A stretch of DNA of 64,000 nucleotides from Brasilonema angustatum HA4187-MV1 (GCA_019359695.1 JAHHGV010000015.1:101824-165823); one strand, 5' to 3'. Positions 37,793 to 46,961 are shown, counted from the stretch's first letter. The notes: generated by a model from the letters alone, not told the origin. Program-made: numbers and translations.

Positions 37793-40060
37793 ATGGCAAA
37801 ACTCAGTGTGCAACTACCAACTTCCAGAAGTGATGTATCCCAAGTAGCTGTAACAGCAAAAAATGGGATTTCTAGAGTTGAGAGTAATGGACACTCAAAT
37901 GGACACCCACTGGTTAAGTCTTGCGAAGTTCCATACACTATTGTGCATAGGCTCCCGGAAAGACTGAGGTTGCGAGTACCTCGTTTGCTTTATGATGCGG
38001 ATTATGCACAGCGTCTACAAGTGTTATTAGAAGCTGACACCCTTGTGGCAAGTGTTCGTATTAACCGTGCAGCGGCGTCACTAACAGTGACTTATAAATC
38101 CAGCAAAGTTTCAGATACTAAGATATATTCGCATCTGGATCATTTAATTCAAGCAGCTAGTGAAGTCGTCGTTGTTAAACCCTCCCAGCCACAACCTGCA
38201 TCGGATGCAGAAGAAAAACCTTGGCCAGGAATGCAACTTTCGGCTTTGGCCACGACTTTAGCTGTATTGAGTGGACCGCTAGGATGGTCTATTCCGCCTG
38301 TTATGGTTGCAGGAAGCATAACCCTTGCCACATTACCTGTTTTTAAACGAGCTTGGGAGGGAATCAGGGATGAGCGAAAACTGAATATTGACTTTCTAGA
38401 TTTTATTGCTATTGCCATTACCACAGTCCAGGGTCAATTTCTCACACCTGCGCTGATGTTGAGTTTGATTGAAATTGGCGAGAATATACGCGATCGCACG
38501 GCTCGTTCTTCAGCTCAACAAACTCTGGATCTACTCAGTTCTCTCGGACAGTTTGTCTGGGTGGAACGCGATGGCGAAAAGGTGCAAATTCCGATCCAAG
38601 ATGTGGTGCGAGGCGATACAGTCATAGTTTACCCCGGCGAACAAGTTCCAGTTGATGGTACTATTCTACGAGGTAAAGCGCTACTGGATGAGCAGAAACT
38701 CACTGGTGAGTCTATGCCTGTCTTGAAGAAAAAGGGACAAACCGTTTACGCCTCAACTCTCATGCGCGAGGGACGAATTTATATTTCGGCGGAACGGCTA
38801 GGTAATGATACTTGTGCTGGACAGAGCATTCGGTTAATGCAAGAAGCTCCCGTCCACGATACCCGTATGGAAAATTATGCTCTGAATATTGCTCAAAAAG
38901 CAGTTGTGCCAACTTTGCTACTTGGCAGTGCAGTATTTGCCCTAACTCGTAACCCAGCACGAGCAGCCAGTATCTTCACTCTCGATTTATGCACGGGAAT
39001 TCGTGTCTCAATACCAACAACGGTATTAGCAGCACTAACATACTCAGCGCGGCACGGTGTTCTGATTCGTAGCGGACGAGCACTAGAAAAACTTGCAGAA
39101 GTTGACACGATTGTGTTTGATAAAACAGGCACACTGACGAAAGGTGAAGTGGCTGTTGTTGGTGTCGAAAGTCGAAATCCTGCAACATCAACAACACGAG
39201 TGCTGGAACTTGCAGCAGCGGCTGAGCAGCGCCTGACTCACCCAGTGGCGGAGGCGATCGTCCGCTATGCTCAAGAACAAGGAATACAAACGCTTTCCCG
39301 TAGTAAGTGGGACTACCAACTTGGTCTAGGTGTCCGTGCAGATATTGACGGGGAAACTGTTTACGTGGGTAGTGAGCGGTATCTGCGTCAAGAAGGCGTT
39401 GAGATGGATCTCAATGGACATCAAAAGCAGGCAACTTCAGTCATTTATGTTGCTAGCAATGGTCAACTTCAAGGTATGATAGAGTATAGTGACGTACTCC
39501 GTTCAGAAAGCCGAGAAGTTATCACAGCGCTGTTGACAGTCGAAGGTGTGGAAGTCCACATGCTGACTGGGGATAACAAACGAACTGCTAGCGCTGTAGC
39601 CTCTCAATTGGGAATTCCTCCAACGCACACCCACGCAGAAGCTTTTCCTGAGCAGAAAGCAACTGTTGTCCGTGAGCTACACGAACAAGGTAAGACAGTT
39701 GCATTTGTTGGTGATGGAATCAATGATTCGCCAGCTTTAGCCTATGCTGATGTTTCTGTTTCCTTCGCCAATGGTTCTGAAATCGCTCGCGAAACAGCAG
39801 ACGTAGTGCTGATGCAGAATGACTTGCATGGTTTGTTGGAGGCGATTGAAATTGCCCGCAATGCTAGGCAAATAATTCAGCAAAACACAGGTCTTATTGC
39901 TGTTCCTAACGTAGCAGCATTAGCGATCGCAGTTTTGTTTGGTCTTAACCCCCTAGCAGCAACTGTAGTTAACAATGGCTCAACAGTTGTTGCCGGAGTT
40001 AATGGTTTGCGCCCAATTCTTAAAAACCGCAAACAAAAAGCTCTACCATCAGCAAGATAA
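37793..40060 (+). CDS. P1B-type ATPase with noncanonical CTG metal motif
   Basis: An ATP-driven membrane pump of 755 residues, begun at the ATG after AGAGAGAAG (a TTG six codons earlier is possible). Residues ~45-125 form an HMA-like domain with HRLPERLRLRVPRL in place of a CxxC loop. P-type motifs are intact: LTGES, DKTGTLTKG (phosphorylated Asp), LTHPVAEA (HP locus) and GDGINDSPA. In transmembrane segment 4 the usual CPC/CPx is replaced by DLCTGIRVSIP (Cys400), and the last helix has NNGST. The transported ion is therefore not predictable from the standard code. The layout recalls P1B-6 (FezB-like) pumps of anaerobes. Confidence 0.9.
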   Translation: MAKLSVQLPTSRSDVSQVAVTAKNGISRVESNGHSNGHPLVKSCEVPYTIVHRLPERLRLRVPRLLYDADYAQRLQVLLEADTLVASVRINRAAASLTVTYKSSKVSDTKIYSHLDHLIQAASEVVVVKPSQPQPASDAEEKPWPGMQLSALATTLAVLSGPLGWSIPPVMVAGSITLATLPVFKRAWEGIRDERKLNIDFLDFIAIAITTVQGQFLTPALMLSLIEIGENIRDRTARSSAQQTLDLLSSLGQFVWVERDGEKVQIPIQDVVRGDTVIVYPGEQVPVDGTILRGKALLDEQKLTGESMPVLKKKGQTVYASTLMREGRIYISAERLGNDTCAGQSIRLMQEAPVHDTRMENYALNIAQKAVVPTLLLGSAVFALTRNPARAASIFTLDLCTGIRVSIPTTVLAALTYSARHGVLIRSGRALEKLAEVDTIVFDKTGTLTKGEVAVVGVESRNPATSTTRVLELAAAAEQRLTHPVAEAIVRYAQEQGIQTLSRSKWDYQLGLGVRADIDGETVYVGSERYLRQEGVEMDLNGHQKQATSVIYVASNGQLQGMIEYSDVLRSESREVITALLTVEGVEVHMLTGDNKRTASAVASQLGIPPTHTHAEAFPEQKATVVRELHEQGKTVAFVGDGINDSPALAYADVSVSFANGSEIARETADVVLMQNDLHGLLEAIEIARNARQIIQQNTGLIAVPNVAALAIAVLFGLNPLAATVVNNGSTVVAGVNGLRPILKNRKQKALPSAR

Positions 40061-40134
40061 GATGATAGCTATCTTAACGATAGTAGACTAAACAACTTTA
40101 TCAAATTTTTCCCGTTCACAGGAGGAAAATAATC

Positions 40135-40443
40135 ATGGCACCTAAAATTACTGATTTTGTTGAAGACGCTGGCGCACCTGGTATTATAGCCGGTATTGGA
40201 GCAGTACTCCTCGCACCTGTCGTTATTCCGATTGTGACAGGTATTGGTAAACCCATTGCCAAATCAATCATCAAAGGCGGACTTGTTCTTTTTGAAAAAA
40301 GCAAGGGAGCCGTTGCAGAAGTTGGCGAAAGTTGGGAGGATATGGTAGCCGAAGCAAGAGCAGAACTTGCTGAAGGAAGACAGCTACCAGCAGTTGATGT
40401 TGCGGGTTCCCCTGTTGACCATACGCTCGATAATGGTGCATAG
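40135..40443 (+). CDS. DUF5132 small membrane protein
   Basis: A 102-residue protein in the P-ATPase operon with a strong AGGAGG site. Residues ~12-45 are a glycine-rich hydrophobic segment (GIIAGIGAVLLAPVVIP). This is followed by a charged helix (EKSKGAVAEVGESWEDMVAEARAELAEG) and a short tail with DHTLD. The layout of GxxxG-type span plus acidic amphipathic helix resembles mycobacterial DUF1490/PacL proteins encoded beside P-type metal ATPases. A scaffold or pump-stabilising role is inferred by analogy, not homology. Confidence 0.8.
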   Translation: MAPKITDFVEDAGAPGIIAGIGAVLLAPVVIPIVTGIGKPIAKSIIKGGLVLFEKSKGAVAEVGESWEDMVAEARAELAEGRQLPAVDVAGSPVDHTLDNGA

Positions 40444-40612
40444 CTTTCGATTCATTTCGTGTTCCTTGGCTGAGCCAGGGAACACCAAGGAAATTCGTAG
40501 TTCTTGACAGTTATCAGTTATCAGGTAGGAAACGGACTCATCCACTCCTTGTTCCCTGTTCCCTGTTCCCTGTTATACGAATTACGAATTCCTGAATTAG
40601 GAGGATAATTAC

Positions 40613-41191
40613 GTGTCAAAAAATGGTTATATTAATCTCACTGATATGCCAAAAGTTATTGAAGAAAAATCTATAAAAAAAGCTTTTCAACCAATATCTA
40701 CGCGGGTTGTCAGTTCTACTCCAGGAAGACTGCGTTTGAGAGTTGCACAGCCACACCGTCAATCTGGTGACATGCAACGGATTGCCAATGCGCTGCAAGC
40801 AAATCCTAATATTAACCAAGTACGGACTAATATTCAAAATGGCAGTATCGTCATCAATCATGATGGTGACGATGCAAGTCTTGACAATCTTTACGCGACA
40901 TTACGTGATTTAGGAATTATTTTTGGTGATGTTGCATTAGGAAAATCTGAGGCAGCAGCAGAAGTATCAAATGCGGTTGTTGACTTGAATAAGCGAGTTA
41001 GACAAGCGACGAATAATGCTGTTGATTTGCGCTTGCTTTTTCCTTTGGGGCTGGGTGTGTTTTCTATTCGGCAGTTATTGACAAAGGGATTGCAATTGGA
41101 AACTATTCCTTGGTATGTGTTAGGTTGGTACGCTTTTGATAGTTTTCTTAAATTGCACGCTACGAGTCAAGCACAGTCAAGTAAAGAGTAA
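40613..41191 (+). CDS. HMA-like domain protein with C-terminal membrane segments
   Basis: A 192-residue protein starting at GTG, supported by AGGAGG about nine bases upstream. The domain at ~30-105 (VVSSTPGRLRLRVAQPHR...SIVINHDG) is of the same Arg-rich HMA-like type, without CxxC. The C-terminal half has two hydrophobic stretches (LRLLFPLGLGVFSI and TIPWYVLGWYAF). It is the last gene of the P-ATPase run, 169 bases after the DUF5132 gene. That gap contains a triple CCCTGTT run. Confidence 0.8.
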   Translation: MSKNGYINLTDMPKVIEEKSIKKAFQPISTRVVSSTPGRLRLRVAQPHRQSGDMQRIANALQANPNINQVRTNIQNGSIVINHDGDDASLDNLYATLRDLGIIFGDVALGKSEAAAEVSNAVVDLNKRVRQATNNAVDLRLLFPLGLGVFSIRQLLTKGLQLETIPWYVLGWYAFDSFLKLHATSQAQSSKE

Positions 41192-41310
41192 AAGGTGGGT
41201 AGCCTTAAGTAATTCAAAATTCAAAATATGCCCTATATCCAGAGGACACGCTGCGCGAACGGGCAGGCTGCGCGAACAAAATTCAAAAAACCAGTTAATT
41301 TGTAGGGGAG

Positions 41311-41347
41311 CCAGTGCTGCAGGAGGGAAACCCTCCTGCAGCACTGG
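41311..41347. repeat. Perfect 17-bp inverted repeat in an intergenic region
   Basis: CCAGTGCTGCAGGAGGG and its exact complement flank AAA. A related palindrome with the same CCAGT/ACTGG outer ends lies at 54963-55001. The surrounding 328-base gap also has CGCTGCGCGAAC-type fragments (41253-41280) and no gene. It may also work as a terminator for the HMA/ATPase operon, but it has no T-run. Confidence 0.7.
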
Positions 41348-41519
41348 CGTTGGGCACTGTACATCAATCACAAAGACAATTGCAAGGTGAGTAGAGTGCC
41401 CACCCTACTGCCGTGTTATTTGTAGGGGCAAAGGCTAGCCGTGCTCTGGTCATTGCAAATCTTGGGTATAATGGCGGAAATCTATGAAAACGTGCTAACT
41501 GGATAAAGTTAAATAAATT

Positions 41520-41726
41520 ATGCAACCTGCTTTACACATTACAACCCATGTTTTACCAGGAAACAAAATAGAAATTCAAATTCCAGAAGCAAAAGAAGGT
41601 GACACAGTTGATATCTTTGTCCTCTTGCCTGACAAACCACCATCAAAACGAAGTTCTGTTCTAGAGTTAATAGAACAAATCCGTAGTAAACGTCCGTTTA
41701 GAACTACGGAGAATATAGATAGATAA
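41520..41726 (+). CDS. Putative antitoxin of a PIN-domain TA pair
   Basis: A 68-residue protein directly upstream of a PIN-toxin gene (20 bases apart). It begins with a short beta-rich stretch (LPGNKIEIQIPEAKEGDTVDIFVLLP) and ends with a basic helix (SVLELIEQIRSKRPFRTTENID) similar to the C-terminal toxin-binding tails of VapB-like antitoxins. The AbrB or RHH DNA-binding motif is not obvious. Call based mainly on context. Confidence 0.7.
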   Translation: MQPALHITTHVLPGNKIEIQIPEAKEGDTVDIFVLLPDKPPSKRSSVLELIEQIRSKRPFRTTENIDR

Positions 41727-41746
41727 CTGCAAGAGGAACGAGATTC

Positions 41747-42190
41747 ATGGGAAAGCTAGTACTTCCCAAATCTGGTATTGTCTATGTAGACACATCAGTC
41801 TTGATTTATACTATAAAAGGTCATCCTGATTATTATTCATTACTCCAACCCTTATGGTTGAAATTTCAATTAGGTGAAATTGAAATTGTTAGCAGCGAAA
41901 TCATAATTATGGAAGTATTAGTCTTGCCATTGAGAAATGTAGATACATCTCTCATTGCAGACTATGAACAACTGCTTTTTTCATCAAAAATACAATTAAT
42001 TCCTATCAGGAAACCTGTGCTAAGAGAAACTGCAAATCTCCGGGCAACCACTAATCTTAAAACACCCGATGCCATTCATGCTGCTACAGCTTTGTCTGTA
42101 AATTGTACCCAATTTCTGAGTAACGATAAAGGCTTCCGTCATATTGTTGATTTACCCGTTGTTGTCCTCAGTGAAGTTTTGGCATCTTGA
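41747..42190 (+). CDS. PIN-domain ribonuclease (VapC-type toxin)
   Basis: A 147-residue PIN nuclease, usually a Mg-dependent RNase that cuts tRNA or rRNA when freed from its antitoxin. The acidic site is visible: YVDTSVLIY (first Asp), IIMEVLVLP (Glu), KTPDAIHAATAL (third acid) and FLSNDKGFRHI (fourth acid). Paired with the small gene upstream. One of three PIN toxins in this window. Confidence 0.88.
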   Translation: MGKLVLPKSGIVYVDTSVLIYTIKGHPDYYSLLQPLWLKFQLGEIEIVSSEIIIMEVLVLPLRNVDTSLIADYEQLLFSSKIQLIPIRKPVLRETANLRATTNLKTPDAIHAATALSVNCTQFLSNDKGFRHIVDLPVVVLSEVLAS

Positions 42191-42201
42191 ACCTTTTGAT
42201 C

Positions 42202-42313
42202 CCTCGTTCCTATGCTCTGTATGGGAATGCCTCAAAGGAGGCTGCGCCTCCGAATGATTATATTGAGGCGAAGCCTCAAGTTATGCATTCCTTGGCAGAG
42301 CCAAGGAACGAGG
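42202..42313. repeat. Long palindromic repeat (CCTCGTTCC family)
   Basis: The outer arms CCTCGTTCC and GGAACGAGG bound about 112 bases, with inner complementary blocks (GGAATGC/GCATTCC and GAGGCTGCGCCTC). It lies between a PIN toxin and the 3' end of the adhesin gene, which converge. The outer sequence matches the hairpin at 29706-29748. Confidence 0.8.
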
Positions 42314-42357
42314 AAAGTGGGTAAAGTCCTCACCCTACGTTGGATTCGCGTTCATTA

Positions 42358-45300
42358 CTATCTCACCGCAGCACAGTTACTAGTAGGTGCTGGCTGCGAT
42401 CGTTGTGGACCAGTCTTGGTAGGATCATAAGCTACCAAGACCACCTCACCTTTTTCGTTATATATCCAACCCTGTGCTGGTATTATCTCTTTGACTGGTG
42501 GCTTTTGAGATGGCTGCTTTTGTGTTGTACTTGTTGAACTTACCGTACTGGCGACAGGTTTAATTAAATCAACGCGCACATTGTCACTACTAAGGATTTT
42601 ATTTGGATCAGTTGGAAGTCCCCCGCGTCCGGTTATGGTGAAAGTACTACCAAAACCTTTTATGCAGGGATTTTGGGCAACCTGCTGTGCCGGATCAACC
42701 ACAGTTTCTGTCAATTCAAATAACCCTTGGGTGGGGTCAATATCAACTACATTAATTTGCACATTACCACTCGACTGGCTATTTACCCCTGTGGCGGTGA
42801 TATCACTTGTGTTTGGGGAAGTAGGATTGCGAGACTGAAAGCCAAAAATACCTCGGCTATTGATTTTAATATTACCACCACGGGAATTAGCAGAGTTAGC
42901 AGTGATGTCGCTATTGTCAAAGCCAACCAGGACACCGGTATTAATATTGATGTTGCCACCAATAACGTTTTCTCCTGTGGCGTTGGTAGTGATGTTACTG
43001 TTGCGACGCAATACCAAATCCTTAGAGTTTATAAGAATGTTACCTTGTCCGCCGGTTGTATTGGCACTAATTGCTCCCTTATTGTCCAGTCGAATAGAAT
43101 CCGCTGTAATTCCTAGGTTACCTGCATCTCCCGACCCTTCCGTACCTACACTGACTATACCGCCATTTCTCACATTCAACTTTCCTACGTCAATTGTTAA
43201 GTTTCCCCCTTTACCTATGCTATTTCCGCCCACTCCTGCAGCTATTTCTGCTGGATAGTTTTGATTTTGGGCTATACCTATCCCAGAAACGTCTATTTGA
43301 TTTGCTTTAATTGCTAAATTGCCCCCTTGTCCTTCTCCTAGTGTACGAACTGATATTCGCCCACCATCTTGCACAAGCAAGCGTCGAGTTTCAAGATATA
43401 CATCACCAGCATTTCCTACCCCTACATTAGTGACAGGTGCACCTATCAAACTTTGATCTGTGTATTTATCTACACCTATTATTTCTATTGAATCCGAAGC
43501 ACGAATTGTTAATTTGCCTGCATTTCCTATACCGTAACTAGATGTATCTATCTTTCCTCCATTTCTTACTTTTAACGTTTCAGTTGCAATAGTTACGCTT
43601 CCCCCTGCACCTCTATTGACTTCTGTATTCCTAGGATCTAATTGAATACCCGAAAATATACCCGTAGTAAAGAAATTATTCGCATCTGGTGTATTGAAAA
43701 TATCAATATCCGAGGCACGAATGATTACATTTCCTGCATCTCCTCTTCCAAAAGTCGCAGTCTGTACTTTGCTACCGTTACTAATACTCAAATGCTTTGT
43801 TTCAACTGTCAGTGTGCCTCCTCTTGCTGGTTCTTGACTTCCTAAGTCAGCTTGAGCAAATAAACCACCAGGAGCACCTGTACTACTATCTGGTATTATC
43901 GGTATATCTCCGCTCAATTCTACTGAATCAGAAGCCTTTACTGTGAGGTTTCCAGCAATTCCCTTGCCAAAAGTTGAAGCAGATACTCGTGAATTTTGGA
44001 CAACCAAACGCTTAGTGTTGATGGTTAAATCTCCTCCTTTTCCCGTGCCTCCTGGTCCCACATCAGTGGTCACAAAAGTGTCCCCTTCAATTTTTCCCCT
44101 AGTATCTACTACTTCTACTAATTCATCGACTTTAATAAACAAATTGCCTGCGTTTCCTTCTCCATATGTGTTGGCAGTCAGTTGAGCGCCATTCCTTAAA
44201 GACAAGGAGCCAGAAGAAATAGTAATGTTACCCCCATTACCCGTCGTCCCCGTGTCCACATAGCTGAAAATCCCACTGGAAAATCCGCCACCAACTCCAG
44301 CAATCGTCACTGGTCCTGTAACATTCACTGTGACATTGCCTGCATTCCCCCTTCCAGCTGGCTGGGTAGAAGATTTTTCGCGAACTAGGGTTATCAGTTG
44401 AGCACCATCCTTGAGTGAAAGTGAAGCAGCATTAATGTTGATATTGCCACCATTGCCCACACCTCCTGCTTCCACAGTGGTGAGGATGTAACTGTTACTG
44501 CCTGCAAGCTCAACAGCATCAGACGCTCGCACCGACACATTGCCTGCATTTCCTCGTCCATAGGTGCTGGCAAGCAATTGCGCGCCATCGCTTAAAGAGA
44601 AGGAGCCAGTTGTAATATTGATATTGCCACCATTGCCTTGTGATGTTGCCAGTACATCATTGGTCACAGCTGCACCCGATAAAGCGTTATAAGATTTGCT
44701 GTTGATGAAAATATTACCTGCATTGCCAGAAGCACCAGCAATTGTCTGGTTGGCTACACCAGCGCTTCTTTGACTCAGCCCAACACCAGAGATATTAAAA
44801 TTATTTGCATTAACAGTAATATCCCCTGCATTTTCCACTCCCTCAGTTCCAGCTACCAAGCGTCCACCATTGGTGGCACTAAAAGTATTTGCATTAACTA
44901 CAATGTCTCCTCCTCCATTCCCCCGTACAGCCACTCGTGCATCATTCGCCAGGGTGATATTCGACAGCAAACTACCATTAGGGAAATTAAGTTTAAAAGT
45001 ATTACCATTAACATCTAGTCCAACTGTTCCTACTCCAGCTAATCCTCCTAACTCCACTCGTCCGCCTGGTACTGTGATTTTTCCATTATCTGAGTTGATG
45101 TCACCACCAACTAATACCAAAGAGTTTCCAGAAGGAACAGCAAGACCAATAGGATTACCATTATTATCAACAATTGTCGGCTGATTGGACTGATTAGTGA
45201 TATTTCCCGGATTATCCCGAAACCTCAACCCAATCGGAACATTTATAGTTAACAACGGCGGTGCTTGCGGATCAGTTGCACTAAACTCAAACCCATTGTC

Positions 45301-45837
45301 AAACAGGAAACTGTGCGCTGTGGTCCCCAAAAAGGAACCACCAATATTCAAACTGGCATTTGGTCCAAAAATAATCCCGGCAGGATTGAGTAAAAATAAG
45401 TTTGCCTTGCCTAGTGCTCTAATCACACCATCAATATTAGAAATAGAACCACCTGTCACTCGACCGATAATGTTTCGCACATCAGCTGCATTATTAAAGT
45501 TAGCCGAACCACCTGTAGGTACAGAAAATTCTTTGAAGCTGTGAAAAAGGTTTCCTTGCCTTGTTGTCCCATCATTGATATTGAAGTTTTTGCCATCAGG
45601 AGTGGTAACTGTAGTAGATACAGTTCCATCAGAAGTCACCTGTTGGGCTGTGACGCTGTTTATAGAAGTAGTCAAACCCCCTATGGCGCATAGGGGTAAA
45701 GTGATTAAAAAGAGCGAATATGCTTGACAAATGCTACGCGATGCTCCATTGCAGCTGCTAAGCGATGCTACCAAGGGGAGCCGCGCAGGGTGCGATGCTG
45801 CAAAGCAGCCGCTACGCGAACGCCTATCATATTTCAT
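42358..45837 (-). CDS. Two-partner-secretion adhesin (filamentous haemagglutinin N-terminal domain)
   Basis: A large secreted or surface beta-helix protein (about 1159 residues from the inner ATG). After a signal region comes the TPS domain: VTSDGTVSTTVTTPDGKNFNIN, then ANLFLLNPAGIIFGPNAS, the hallmark recognised by outer-membrane TpsB/FhaC transporters. About 800 residues of imperfect GNAGN/GGNI-rich beta-helix repeats follow. The tail contains GWIYNEKGEVVLVAYDP. No TpsB gene is in the window. The 5' end is built from a dispersed palindromic repeat, so the native signal peptide is altered and the start is uncertain; a still earlier in-frame ATG exists at 45906. Confidence 0.85.
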   Translation of the reverse strand: MKYDRRSRSGCFAASHPARLPLVASLSSCNGASRSICQAYSLFLITLPLCAIGGLTTSINSVTAQQVTSDGTVSTTVTTPDGKNFNINDGTTRQGNLFHSFKEFSVPTGGSANFNNAADVRNIIGRVTGGSISNIDGVIRALGKANLFLLNPAGIIFGPNASLNIGGSFLGTTAHSFLFDNGFEFSATDPQAPPLLTINVPIGLRFRDNPGNITNQSNQPTIVDNNGNPIGLAVPSGNSLVLVGGDINSDNGKITVPGGRVELGGLAGVGTVGLDVNGNTFKLNFPNGSLLSNITLANDARVAVRGNGGGDIVVNANTFSATNGGRLVAGTEGVENAGDITVNANNFNISGVGLSQRSAGVANQTIAGASGNAGNIFINSKSYNALSGAAVTNDVLATSQGNGGNINITTGSFSLSDGAQLLASTYGRGNAGNVSVRASDAVELAGSNSYILTTVEAGGVGNGGNININAASLSLKDGAQLITLVREKSSTQPAGRGNAGNVTVNVTGPVTIAGVGGGFSSGIFSYVDTGTTGNGGNITISSGSLSLRNGAQLTANTYGEGNAGNLFIKVDELVEVVDTRGKIEGDTFVTTDVGPGGTGKGGDLTINTKRLVVQNSRVSASTFGKGIAGNLTVKASDSVELSGDIPIIPDSSTGAPGGLFAQADLGSQEPARGGTLTVETKHLSISNGSKVQTATFGRGDAGNVIIRASDIDIFNTPDANNFFTTGIFSGIQLDPRNTEVNRGAGGSVTIATETLKVRNGGKIDTSSYGIGNAGKLTIRASDSIEIIGVDKYTDQSLIGAPVTNVGVGNAGDVYLETRRLLVQDGGRISVRTLGEGQGGNLAIKANQIDVSGIGIAQNQNYPAEIAAGVGGNSIGKGGNLTIDVGKLNVRNGGIVSVGTEGSGDAGNLGITADSIRLDNKGAISANTTGGQGNILINSKDLVLRRNSNITTNATGENVIGGNININTGVLVGFDNSDITANSANSRGGNIKINSRGIFGFQSRNPTSPNTSDITATGVNSQSSGNVQINVVDIDPTQGLFELTETVVDPAQQVAQNPCIKGFGSTFTITGRGGLPTDPNKILSSDNVRVDLIKPVASTVSSTSTTQKQPSQKPPVKEIIPAQGWIYNEKGEVVLVAYDPTKTGPQRSQPAPTSNCAAVR
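45733..45826. repeat. Dispersed palindromic repeat forming the adhesin 5' end
   Basis: Contains GCTACGCGATGC, GCTAAGCGATGC and GCTGCAAAGCAGCCGCTACG. The last block recurs at 25591-25610 in a gene-free region. Read on the minus strand it encodes residues ~5-35 of the adhesin between MKYD and the hydrophobic SLFLITLPLCAIGG. The remaining 344 bases up to the diiron gene have no gene. Confidence 0.8.
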
Positions 45838-46090
45838 AAATTTAAAATGGTTGTATGTTACAGCAATTTTAGGGTAAATAGACCACACTGTAGGGGCGCA
45901 AGGCATTGCGCCCCAACGATTGATTGTGGTTCAAATAGATGAAAAACGCTGTAATAAAAATGATTTTAATTGAAAGGCTGTTTTTTAAAAAATCAAAGTT
46001 AATGAATTAACACAATTAGCAGGCGTGAGGATGATTGCAGGTTGGGCATCAAATTACTCAAAACTCCCTCTCTACGAGACGCTACGCTAA

Positions 46091-46130
46091 CAAAACCTCA
46101 CCCTGCCCTATCGGGCAGGGTGAGGTTTTG
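46091..46130. terminator. 18-bp perfect hairpin after the diiron enzyme gene
   Basis: CAAAACCTCACCCTGCCC and its exact complement flank TATC. It lies about 50 bases past the stop of the diiron gene on the minus strand and could terminate or stabilise that transcript. There is no T-run, and such palindromes are also dispersed repeats. Confidence 0.5.
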
Positions 46131-46181
46131 GTAAGAGCCAAAACCCGGTTGGGGTGACGACTGTGGTGTCACAAGAACCGT

Positions 46182-46961
46182 TTACCGGCTACTTTTCAAA
46201 ACAGTTGTGCCAACAGAATTTTCTAATTCTATATCCTCCAAAAACATTTCGTTGATGGTTTTTTGGCGGTCAATCATCATCTGTCGCACCCAAGAAGAAT
46301 GACCTTGCTCAATGTATTTACCAATGCAGTAGGCAGAATACTCAATATGTTTCGTTTCGTCGTAAATTAACAAATCGGACATCCGAGTTACCTTTGGTAA
46401 ATCCTCAGGTGTGGCATAGGCTTGCAGTACAGGGCGCAGCAAAAGTTGCAAGATTAATGCCCGTATTTCCAAAAAATTAATTTGGATAATTTCATCCATC
46501 ACCAATAATTCGTCCATAGTCTTCTCAGGAGAAGGTGTTTCTATGGGCGGATGTTTGTGGTGATAGTATTTAGGCGAAAAAGCTTGCAACTTAGCTCGGA
46601 AATCCGCCTCTATTTGTGTAGGAAACAGAATATTGAGTAGCGCTACAAACATGAGGGAATGGCGCGACTCATCAATGGAGTGATTGCGAACCAACTCAGC
46701 AAACTCCTGATTTTCGATCCCCTGCGAAAATTGCCAAACTTCTTTTGATCCAGTTCCTTCTTCAGCCGCATTCACCATTAAGGAGTTAGTGAACCACTCA
46801 GGATTACGGGCGAACTGACGATATAAATTACCGTACCATGCCATGCCGTGCGGTGGTGGGTGAATCTCACACGCTTCAATGAGAACAGTTTTATAATCCC
46901 CAAAAATTTGGCAGTCATAACGTTGGAGGTAATTTAACGCTAACTCACTGACAATATTCAT
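46182..46961 (-). CDS. Ferritin-like diiron enzyme (AurF-like), putative RiPP tailoring
   Basis: A 259-residue helical protein with a four-helix-bundle diiron signature: Glu in NAAEEGTGS (~residue 66), DESRH (~96), Glu in VMDEIIQINFLEIRA (~155) and YDETKHIEYSA (~205). The pattern E, DExxH, E, DExxH resembles AurF-type N-oxygenases and other O2-activating diiron enzymes. It lies 70 bases downstream of a double-glycine-leader peptide gene on the same strand, so oxidation of that peptide is a reasonable hypothesis. No closely named family is recognised. Alternative: an iron-dependent oxygenase acting on a small molecule. Confidence 0.75.
   Translation of the reverse strand: MNIVSELALNYLQRYDCQIFGDYKTVLIEACEIHPPPHGMAWYGNLYRQFARNPEWFTNSLMVNAAEEGTGSKEVWQFSQGIENQEFAELVRNHSIDESRHSLMFVALLNILFPTQIEADFRAKLQAFSPKYYHHKHPPIETPSPEKTMDELLVMDEIIQINFLEIRALILQLLLRPVLQAYATPEDLPKVTRMSDLLIYDETKHIEYSAYCIGKYIEQGHSSWVRQMMIDRQKTINEMFLEDIELENSVGTTVLKSSR

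Noticed and set aside
45724..45942. Plus-strand 72-codon frame over repeats
   Set aside because: Composed of dispersed repeat text opposite the adhesin 5' end.
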